This document shows positions 44,911 to 51,452 of a DNA stretch of 51,452 nt, in pieces. A model generated the notes under the pieces. It saw nothing but the letters and a program-made list of their open reading frames with translations, was not told where the DNA came from and did no database searches. The position numbers and the translations under genes were made by a program. Positions within the stretch are counted from its first letter, which is position 1, and every line of letters starts with the position of its first letter. Source of the stretch: Planctomycetaceae bacterium (GTDB lineage Bacteria > Planctomycetota > Planctomycetia > Pirellulales > Pirellulaceae); NCBI GenBank assembly GCA_002862205.1, contig PKCN01000131.1:1-51452 (forward strand), given 5' to 3'.

Positions 44911-46149
44911 ATGAGAAAGTTTTCTCGTTCCGGCTTCACGCTGGTTGAGCTCCTCGTGGTCATTGCGATCATTGGGGTCTTGGTCGGCCTGTTGTTGCCT
45001 GCCGTGCAGGCTGCTCGGGAAGCAGCTCGTCGCATGAGCTGTAGTAACAATTTCAAGCAGATCGGTCTTGCGATCCACAACTATCACTCCACTTACAAGC
45101 AGTTGCCTACGCAGGGTGCTGGAACTGGTGAGTTGATCGTTCCTGGTCACTACGCCCACAACAGCTCGGTTCGCAACAACCAGTCGCTCAGTTTCATCGT
45201 TGGCATTCTGCCTTTCATGGAGCAGCAAGCTCTGTGGGAAGAAATTTCCAACCCCAGCATTTTTGACCTCAACGATCCTAATACGCCGTTTGCGGGTATG
45301 AATGGTGGTCCTTGGCCAGCCATGGGACCGACACCAAGTCTCTACCGAACGGGTGGAAATCCTGACTCGATCGAGAACCGACGCTATCGTCCTTGGATGA
45401 CGGAAATTCCAACGCTTCGCTGTCCAAGCGATCCAGGTGTTGGTTTGCCTGCTGGTGGTCGAACAAACTATGCTGCGTGCATGGGTGACTCCCACAACTG
45501 GAGCCACACCGGTGTTCCTCACTACAACCTGAACCCTCGTCCGAGTGCTTTCAAGGTGAACTACAGCCGCGCTGCTGAGCGTGGAATGTTCGTGCATCGT
45601 TCGGTAATGAAGTTCCGAGACGTCTTGGACGGACTTGCCAATACGGTTGCTGCTGGTGAGATCGCAACTGACCTTGGTGACCGTGATATTCGTACCATCG
45701 GTGCGGATGACGATTACTACGGAATCGCTGACAATCCTTCCCTCTGCCGTGACAATGGCAAAATGGACCTCGAGTACCCAACCAAATGGGCACAAGGCGT
45801 TGCCGTCGGTCCTTCCTTTGCCGGTCGTGGTTTCATGTGGGCAAACAGTTTCCCACTCAACTCCCAGATGAACACCATTCTGCCTCCCAACAAAGAGGTT
45901 TGCATGTGGTGGACTTGGGGCGGTGAGGGAACCATGCCTGCGAGTAGTCGCCACCAAGGTGGTGCTCACGTCCTGATGGGCGACGGTGCTGTCATCTTCA
46001 TCACCGATTCCATCGAAGCGGGTGACGCGCATGCTCAGTCCGTTTACTACTGGGGTGCTCGTGTTGGCTCCAAGAGTCCATACGGTCTCTGGGGTGCAAT
46101 GGGTACCAGAGCCAGCAAAGAAGTTATCGAAGAACAGCTGAACCAGTAA
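44911..46149 (+). CDS. DUF1559 pseudopilin-like protein with H-X9-DG C-terminus
   Basis: 412 aa. The prepilin leader SRSGFTLVELLVVIAIIGVL has the cleavage site after Gly8 and Phe9 as first mature residue, so it is processed by a prepilin peptidase and assembles like a type II/IV pseudopilin. AREAARRMSCSNNFKQIGLA follows, standard for DUF1559. The C-terminal motif is H348-X9-D358-G359 (HQGGAHVLMGDG). These proteins are hugely expanded in Planctomycetes; the role is unknown, possibly surface fibres. GAGG lies 7-10 nt upstream of the ATG. Confidence 0.95.
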   Translation: MRKFSRSGFTLVELLVVIAIIGVLVGLLLPAVQAAREAARRMSCSNNFKQIGLAIHNYHSTYKQLPTQGAGTGELIVPGHYAHNSSVRNNQSLSFIVGILPFMEQQALWEEISNPSIFDLNDPNTPFAGMNGGPWPAMGPTPSLYRTGGNPDSIENRRYRPWMTEIPTLRCPSDPGVGLPAGGRTNYAACMGDSHNWSHTGVPHYNLNPRPSAFKVNYSRAAERGMFVHRSVMKFRDVLDGLANTVAAGEIATDLGDRDIRTIGADDDYYGIADNPSLCRDNGKMDLEYPTKWAQGVAVGPSFAGRGFMWANSFPLNSQMNTILPPNKEVCMWWTWGGEGTMPASSRHQGGAHVLMGDGAVIFITDSIEAGDAHAQSVYYWGARVGSKSPYGLWGAMGTRASKEVIEEQLNQ

Positions 46150-46179
46150 TTCTTTGATTCAACTGTCGGAATAACATCA

Positions 46180-46213
46180 AACGGCGTCGCCTGAAAGCGA
46201 CGCCGTTTTTTTT
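46180..46213 (+). terminator. Strong rho-independent terminator
   Basis: An 11-bp perfect GC-rich stem (46180-46190 with 46197-46207) with loop CTGAAA is followed by an uninterrupted T-tract to 46213. It ends the lipoprotein-DUF1559 unit and is the clearest terminator in the window. Confidence 0.93.
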
Positions 46214-46617
46214 ATGCAATGACAGGACACAAGCTCCACCGCCGTAAGACGGATACGCAATTGTCGATGGTTGGTCCTGAGAGGATCTGAAGGGATTGTT
46301 TTCCAGAGCGGAGGATCTGCGTTGCCCAGTTGAGTAACCAAGGGCTCGTGTGGCACCGGTGTAAATGCGTCCGGGACTTCGGTGGCTTTGCATGCGTCGT
46401 CCTCGCAGACCAGCCTCGTGAAATAATCCCCTTGAACCTGAAGTCCGGGATGACTCGAACCTGTCCTTGGGTTTGCTGAGTTGTGTCGATTCTGGATCGT
46501 CAAGCAACTTGACCGAACTTGTCGTTAGAGGAGATCTGACGTAATGTGTCATGTCGTTTCGATGCCGGTTGAAGCCACTGTCAAGGTGATCATTTCACCC
46601 AGGAAAATCGCAGCTCA
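46214..46617. other. Intergenic region after the terminator
   Basis: 404 bases. A minus-strand frame of 108 codons spans the terminator, has no visible RBS and no family features, and I do not call it a gene. Nothing else recognised. Confidence 0.4.
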
Positions 46618-47487
46618 ATGAAGTACGCCCAACAGCTTGTTCGTGATCTGCTCTGGTCAGTCAACAGTCCATCTCTTCTGCAGTCCACATGTGGTCACCG
46701 GTGTCACTCGAAAACGTGGGTGCTTCTCGAGCAGGATATTGAGGTGGCACATCTTGTCAACTTCATGGGCAAGAAAGAGATTCACTCCTTGGGCAAGTAC
46801 TTTGAGCGATTGATTTCCTATTGGCTGCATCATTTGCGGCAGGTTGAGGTGTTGCGTGAATCATTCACGATTCGAGAACAGAAGAGAACGGTGGGAGAGA
46901 TTGACTTTATTTTCATCGATGAACATTACCGAATGACGCATTGGGAAATTGCTGTCAAGTTTTATCTGTTCAGCCTCGAAACACATGATCTGGGCAGTCA
47001 CTATCTGGGGCCCAATGCGGTCGACACACTTGATCGTAAAGTTGAACGTCTGTTTGAACATCAGTTACCCCGAAGCGAAAATTTCTTTCCAGATGTGGAA
47101 TTGCGGGAAGTGTTCGTGAAGGGGCGGATTTTCTATCCAACCTTGCCACAGGTTGAATTAAAAAATCATGTCAGTCTGTCCTCTTCCCACCTGAGTGGCT
47201 TGTGGCTTCGTCATGCCCAGCTTGGGTTGCTTGAGAATGACATGGATTGGGGGCATCAAGATGTTCGTTACTTGGTGTTGACGAAACCACATTGGTTGGC
47301 GGAGATCACGGCTTCCACCACCACCGATGGATTGATGTCATTCTGCGAATTTACAGATTCAATGGATCAGCACTTTTCGGGAAGCCAGCGTTGTCCGTTG
47401 GTAGTGCAATTGAATTTGGACGGGGAGCGGTATGTCGAGGCTCGGCGCCTGTTTGTCGTGCCGGATCGTTGGCCACTGATGGCGTGA
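46618..47487 (+). CDS. DUF1853 family protein
   Basis: 289 aa. LGKYFERLISYWLHHL, REQKRTVGEIDFIFID and THWEIAVKFYLF are the DUF1853 pattern; the G-E-I-D-F plus E-x-A-V-K arrangement resembles a PD-(D/E)XK nuclease-like core. No signal peptide, so cytoplasmic. Function unknown. It is alone, so its partner cannot be inferred; nuclease activity is speculation from the motif layout. Confidence 0.78.
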   Translation: MKYAQQLVRDLLWSVNSPSLLQSTCGHRCHSKTWVLLEQDIEVAHLVNFMGKKEIHSLGKYFERLISYWLHHLRQVEVLRESFTIREQKRTVGEIDFIFIDEHYRMTHWEIAVKFYLFSLETHDLGSHYLGPNAVDTLDRKVERLFEHQLPRSENFFPDVELREVFVKGRIFYPTLPQVELKNHVSLSSSHLSGLWLRHAQLGLLENDMDWGHQDVRYLVLTKPHWLAEITASTTTDGLMSFCEFTDSMDQHFSGSQRCPLVVQLNLDGERYVEARRLFVVPDRWPLMA

Positions 47488-47651
47488 TGTGCCTGTCGAA
47501 TTCGATCGACAGTAGTAATTCAGAGCAAGCTGGAAAGCAAAGCTCAGGCATGAGCCAGAGTGACCTGCGTGTTGGATACCCTTGGTAGATATTCCAACAG
47601 TACAATGACTGCGAATGAATCTCCCATCCGGCATTGAACCCAAGGTACCTC

Positions 47652-48560
47652 ATGTCTTTTTTGCATCGTCACATTTCCTGCCTGGCAATCACGAGCTTTT
47701 GTCTTTCGTTCTGTTCATTTGCAATGGCAGAAGATCATGCCGAGTTGGAGATCTGGCCAGGTGAATTGCCTGCAGGGTCGGTGGCGATGGCTCCGAATGT
47801 GATTTCCAAGTTGAAATCCGAACTTACCCAGGAGCGTATTCGGTTTGTTGATCGGGCCACTTTGACGGTTTACGAAGCACCGAAAGCCATTGCGAATGGT
47901 TGTGCTGTGATCATCTGTCCGGGTGGAGGCTACAATATTCTTGCGTGGCCCAAGGAAGGGTTGGAGGTAGCCGAGTGGTTCAATTCCATTGGTGTTACCG
48001 CATTTGTTCTGAAGTACCGTGTTCCACGACGAATTCCAGACAGGATTCATTGGGAGCCAATGCAGGATGTTCAACGCGCCATTCGGTTTGTCCGTCATCG
48101 AGCCGACCAATGGAATATCGATCCGGAGCGAATTGGGACGCTTGGTTTTTCAGCGGGCGGGCATCTCACCGTGATGTCGGGTGTGCAGTACAACACAAAG
48201 TGCTACGAGCGTGTGGACGAAGCAGACGATGTCAGTTGTCGCCCCGACTTTATCTGTCCGATCTACGCAGCCTACCTTGGTGATAAATACAACGATCGAG
48301 TTGCCGAGCTTGGGCCCTTGGTCGCCGTTACCAAAGATACACCGCCAACGTTCATGGCGGTGACTTGGGATGACTCGATGCGAGGTGCTCAGTCCGCGTT
48401 ATTATTTGCCCGCCTGCGTGAGCATGGAGTACCGGCCGAGTTGCATGCTTATGCCAAGGGTGGGCACGGTTACGGTATGCGTCCCTCTGAATATCCTGTT
48501 TCAAAGTGGAATGAGCATCTTCATGCCTGGCTGAAGACCAGTGGTTTTTTAAACAAGTGA
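47652..48560 (+). CDS. Exported alpha/beta hydrolase (acetyl-xylan esterase-like)
   Basis: 302 aa from ATG 47652 (AAGG 8 nt upstream; the frame extends to TTG 47634). Signal peptide at residues about 5-26. The oxyanion segment is CPGGGYNILAW, the nucleophile GFSAGGH, the acid probably in TWDDSMRG, and the His in KGGHGYGM. The type often acts as carbohydrate esterase on acetylated xylan-like polymers. It converges with the SGNH hydrolase gene 163 nt away. Confidence 0.85.
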   Translation: MSFLHRHISCLAITSFCLSFCSFAMAEDHAELEIWPGELPAGSVAMAPNVISKLKSELTQERIRFVDRATLTVYEAPKAIANGCAVIICPGGGYNILAWPKEGLEVAEWFNSIGVTAFVLKYRVPRRIPDRIHWEPMQDVQRAIRFVRHRADQWNIDPERIGTLGFSAGGHLTVMSGVQYNTKCYERVDEADDVSCRPDFICPIYAAYLGDKYNDRVAELGPLVAVTKDTPPTFMAVTWDDSMRGAQSALLFARLREHGVPAELHAYAKGGHGYGMRPSEYPVSKWNEHLHAWLKTSGFLNK

Positions 48561-48723
48561 GATCACAGGCACCAAGCTCGTTGTGGTTGTCTGTGGCATT
48601 GTTGCTGGAAAGTTTTTTGCAGCACGGGCGGCAGCGTCTGCAACCCGATGCGATTGTGGTGACGCAGGGGATTTACTCTCCTGCGTTGTGTGGCTGTGGG
48701 GATTCTGGATGCGTCGGTAGCAA

Positions 48724-49458
48724 TTAAACGCCAACGACTTCCCGCCATGTCTTGGCCATCAATGCATGGCCATCTTGGGTAGGATGCACGCCATCTCCAG
48801 CCAATGCAGATGGTTTTGTTCCCGAAGCCACTGCTTGATCAAACATGCTTTGGAACGGAACCCAGGTTGCGCCCGCTTTATCTGAAACCTGTTTGGCATA
48901 CTCCCGACGAGTGTCGAACTCGGGAAACCACTTGGCTTTGTTCTGTTTGACGGTTCCGCTCATTAAAACAAACGGCTCGCAGATCACGATCGTCACCGAG
49001 GGTAGTGATTTTCGGGTGCGCTCAAGTAATGCAGTGAATCCGTCGCGATAGGTTTCCGCGGTCCCATCATAGCGTCCGTTCAATTGATGCCAGATGTCGT
49101 TGACGCCAATCAGAATGCTCAGGATGTCAGGTTGTAGATCGATGCAATCTTTTTGCCAACGCCGATCAAGGTCTGGCACTTTGTTACCGGAGATGCCGCG
49201 ATTATGAATCTGCAGGTCGAGTTCCGGATGAGCTTCGTGCAACAGCTTGGCAGCATGGTTGGGATAACCGCGTCCAAGTTTTTCATTCGCAACAGGATTC
49301 TTTTTGTTTCTTCCAGCGTCAGTGATGGAATCACCTTGAAATAGAATGGTTGCCCCCTTTTTCAGCTCTGTTTTCTCGGCAGCAAAAAGCGGGTGGTGGT
49401 TCAGGCAGACGGCGGTCCCAAGGGTGGCGCTGGTCGTCAGGAATGAGCGTCTTCTCAT
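48724..49458 (-). CDS. Tat-exported SGNH/GDSL hydrolase
   Basis: 244 aa. MRRRSFLTTSATLGTAVCL is a Tat-like signal. SGNH blocks: GDSITDAG (Ser), GISGNKVPDL (Gly), GVNDIW (Asn) and GDGVHPTQDGH (Asp/His). Compact single-domain esterase, likely for acyl or acetyl groups on glycans. Confidence 0.9.
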   Translation of the reverse strand: MRRRSFLTTSATLGTAVCLNHHPLFAAEKTELKKGATILFQGDSITDAGRNKKNPVANEKLGRGYPNHAAKLLHEAHPELDLQIHNRGISGNKVPDLDRRWQKDCIDLQPDILSILIGVNDIWHQLNGRYDGTAETYRDGFTALLERTRKSLPSVTIVICEPFVLMSGTVKQNKAKWFPEFDTRREYAKQVSDKAGATWVPFQSMFDQAVASGTKPSALAGDGVHPTQDGHALMAKTWREVVGV

Positions 49459-49918
49459 GATGTGTGATTCGCAAGGAGGAATGAATGGGGAAGGCTAGAG
49501 TGCCTCTGGTATGGTGGCACCACGTCTATGGTTTGAAGCGTCCATGTTTTGAAGCGTCCATGTTTTGAAGCATCCTTGTTTTGAAGCCACTTTGAGAATG
49601 CAGTTTATCCGAAAATAGCGAACTTTGTGGGAATGCGTGTTTTTCGATGGAGACGAAGGCGCATTCAGATGAATTTTTTTCCTTTTTCGCGGCCGAGACG
49701 TTGAGCTGAGTTATGGCGGAGAGGATGCTGTTGCCCGCTGGCGTTGCGGGTAGACTGGAGAAACGCAAAAAGAGAACCAGCAATTGCAAACTGATTCGCG
49801 GGCACACTTGCCTGCGTTGAGGCGCGTTTGCTTCCGGTGACGTACGCTTGCTCTTGGTGTTGACCGTCGCCTCTGGAATTCAGGATCCGTAACCTCCTCA
49901 AAGCTTTGTGAGTGCAGT
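49459..49918. other. Divergent intergenic region with 16-bp repeats
   Basis: 460 bases between the SGNH hydrolase and MFS genes. Apart from the repeat at 49532-49587 nothing is recognised. Confidence 0.4.
49532..49587. repeat. 16-bp minisatellite, about 3.5 copies
   Basis: Period 16 with core TTTGAAGCGTCCATGT; copies start near 49532, 49548, 49564 and 49580, the last partial and the third with two substitutions. Confidence 0.92.
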
Positions 49919-51247
49919 TTGAATGCAGACAGTCTGAATGCTGACCGTGTCGAAAGTGATGCGTACACGGACGCTCAGGAAGCACGCACTGGTTTTCAAC
50001 CTTGGCTATTCTTTTTTGTTGCCTCAGCGTTTTACTTCTATGAGTTTTTTGCCCGTGTCGCTCCCGGGGTGCTCAAGAGTGACATTCGTAGTGTGACCGG
50101 TGCCAGTGAAGGTGAGTTTGGGCTTGCGATGGGAATGTACTTTCTTGCTTACGCGCCGGCACAACTGGTCGTCGGGCGAATGTTGGATCGTTTTGGAACG
50201 CGTGTCGTTGTCGCGCCTGCTGCCATCGTTGTCGCGTTGGGGTGTTTGTTGCTTGCTTCGACTGACAGCATTGCCTTGATGGGCGTCGGGCGCTTTCTGC
50301 AAGGACTTGGAAGCTCGGTGGGCTATCTTGGAGTCGTGTATTTGGCATTGGTCTGGTTCCCACCCCATCGCCATGGCATCATTCCCGGGATTACTGTGGC
50401 AATGGGAACACTTGGTGGCTGCACCGCGCAGTATCCATTGGCAATTGCATCGCAGGAGTGGGGATGGCATGTGCCACTGTTTCTTTGCACAGCGGTTGGG
50501 ATCGCGATTGCCATGTTCTTGTGGTGTCTGTTACCACGTCGTCCTGACTGGTTCATTCGCTTGATGAAGGAGGATGGGTACGAACCTGAGCTTCCTGAGC
50601 CGATGATTCCGATGGTCCTGCGTATCGCCAGCAATCGTCAGTTGTGGCTGATTTCACTTGCTGCTGCTGGGCTTTACCTGCCAATTTCCGTGATTGGTGA
50701 TCTCTGGGGGGTCACGTTTTTGGAGGTTGAAACGGGACTCGCGACCAAATGGGCCAGTCTTGCAACGACGCTTGTATTTGTGGGGTTCGCAGTGGGTGGG
50801 GTGGGTGTCGGCCATCTTGCTGACCGCTGGGGTTGCCGCAAGATTCTGTTCGTCGGTTGTGGCATGGCTTCGTGTTGCATTGCCGCAATGCTCATGCTGG
50901 CGGGTGTCGAACCGACCTGGTTCACTATCGTTCTGTTGGCTTTGCTCGGCTTTACCGTTGGTGGCCAGTCACTTGCCTTTGTGATGACGGCGGACTTCGC
51001 TGCACGGCATACGCGAGGGATTCAGTTGGCGTTTGTCAACTTCATTGTGATGATGCTACCAGTGGTGGTTCAGCCAGGCGTGGGTTATTTGGCAGGTTTG
51101 GGTGTGCCCGAAAATGGTACGCCTGATGCGACACAAGAGCTTCGTGGTTACGCGCTGGTGGTTGGTCTGATGGTGGTCGGGACATTGATTGCCTGTTTTG
51201 TCAAAGAAACGACTCCCCGAGGTGACGTCGATTCGCAGCAGGCTTGA
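49919..51247 (+). CDS. MFS transporter
   Basis: 442 aa with about 12 hydrophobic segments in two halves. The loop 2-3 motif is GRMLDRFGTRVVV, the MFS A-like motif, repeated in the second half as GHLADRWGCRKILF. The start appears to be TTG 49919; no in-frame ATG lies before the first transmembrane segment, which begins near residue 28. An N-terminal charged tail precedes it. The substrate is unknown, but organic acids or sugars are usual for such planctomycete transporters. Confidence 0.85.
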   Translation: MNADSLNADRVESDAYTDAQEARTGFQPWLFFFVASAFYFYEFFARVAPGVLKSDIRSVTGASEGEFGLAMGMYFLAYAPAQLVVGRMLDRFGTRVVVAPAAIVVALGCLLLASTDSIALMGVGRFLQGLGSSVGYLGVVYLALVWFPPHRHGIIPGITVAMGTLGGCTAQYPLAIASQEWGWHVPLFLCTAVGIAIAMFLWCLLPRRPDWFIRLMKEDGYEPELPEPMIPMVLRIASNRQLWLISLAAAGLYLPISVIGDLWGVTFLEVETGLATKWASLATTLVFVGFAVGGVGVGHLADRWGCRKILFVGCGMASCCIAAMLMLAGVEPTWFTIVLLALLGFTVGGQSLAFVMTADFAARHTRGIQLAFVNFIVMMLPVVVQPGVGYLAGLGVPENGTPDATQELRGYALVVGLMVVGTLIACFVKETTPRGDVDSQQA

Positions 51248-51281
51248 AATCAACTTCGATTCTGCAAGTCAGTGGTCGCCT

Positions 51282-51327
51282 TGAACCACTGCCACCGCAT
51301 GAACCACTGCCACCGCATGAACCACTG
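51282..51327. repeat. 18-bp tandem repeat, 2.6 copies
   Basis: TGAACCACTGCCACCGCA at 51282-51299 and 51300-51317, then 10 bases more. It lies 35 nt after the MFS stop. The rest of the window to 51452 holds no recognised gene. Confidence 0.92.
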
Positions 51328-51452
51328 AGACCGGACGCAAACACATTACCACGCCAGAGAACCACTGCTCTGACCAAAGGAATCCGATTCGCAGCCGGCG
51401 TGATTGAGAAGCGTCACAAACAGATTGCTGAGTGGGGTTCCCTGTTCGCAGC

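Noticed and set aside
46177-46503. 108-codon minus-strand frame after the DUF1559 gene
   Set aside because: It runs through the strong terminator, has no RBS and no recognisable features. I cannot fully exclude a small gene.

Overview
The window looks like chromosome from a member of the Planctomycetota, probably a Pirellulaceae/Rhodopirellula-type marine heterotroph. The main evidence is gene content: DUF1552 (HXXSHH) proteins paired with PSD/PSCyt cytochrome-like proteins, a DUF1559 pseudopilin with an H-X9-DG C-terminus, several Tat- or Sec-exported sulfatases and esterases, a Tat-exported Gfo/Idh/MocA protein, and a split DoxX protein. The taxonomic call is inference from gene families. 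I see no rRNA, tRNA, CRISPR array, phage or insertion sequence.

Layout. 0-2.5 kb: a minus-strand DoxX then Gfo/Idh/MocA pair. 3.1-6.7 kb: dnaE, the replicative DNA polymerase III alpha subunit. 7.2-21.8 kb: three clusters holding four HXXSHH proteins and three large PSD/PSCyt diheme proteins, with an EF-hand esterase between the first and second. 21.9-26.5 kb: a sialate O-acetylesterase-like protein and a sulfatase on the minus strand, and a divergent GH71/99-like glycosidase. 26.6-31.5 kb: an MDR oxidoreductase on the plus strand, convergent with a minus-strand esterase-madL-madM-matB set for malonate uptake and activation. 31.8-37.8 kb: a beta-propeller-like secreted protein, an HpcH/HpaI aldolase directly downstream of a sulfatase fused to an alpha/beta hydrolase, and a CxxCH protein. 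38.2-42.2 kb: a TrmK-like tRNA methyltransferase, a DUF3859 protein, and divergent xylR/xylA. 42.5-43.6 kb: a secreted thioredoxin-like gene with an in-frame TGA. 44.5-46.2 kb: a small lipoprotein and a DUF1559 pseudopilin between a good promoter and a strong terminator. 46.6-51.3 kb: a DUF1853 protein, an esterase, an SGNH hydrolase and an MFS transporter.

The strongest unusual signal is at 42,499-43,587. One reading frame is open on both sides of a single TGA at 42,727-42,729. Starting 15 nt after that TGA is a stem-loop whose 5-nt apical loop is GGTCT, the geometry of a bacterial SECIS element. I read it as a candidate exported selenoprotein. It ends in an acidic EF-hand-like loop and an Arg/Gly-rich tail, and is flanked by two minisatellites (13-bp units upstream, 18-bp units downstream).

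A second theme is short perfect or near-perfect tandem repeats (13-25 bp units). At least ten lie mostly in intergenic DNA or at gene edges across the whole window. Much of the rest is export-oriented polymer degradation (sulfatases, esterases, glycosidase, xylose isomerase), as expected for a marine planctomycete feeding on sulfated and acetylated polysaccharides.
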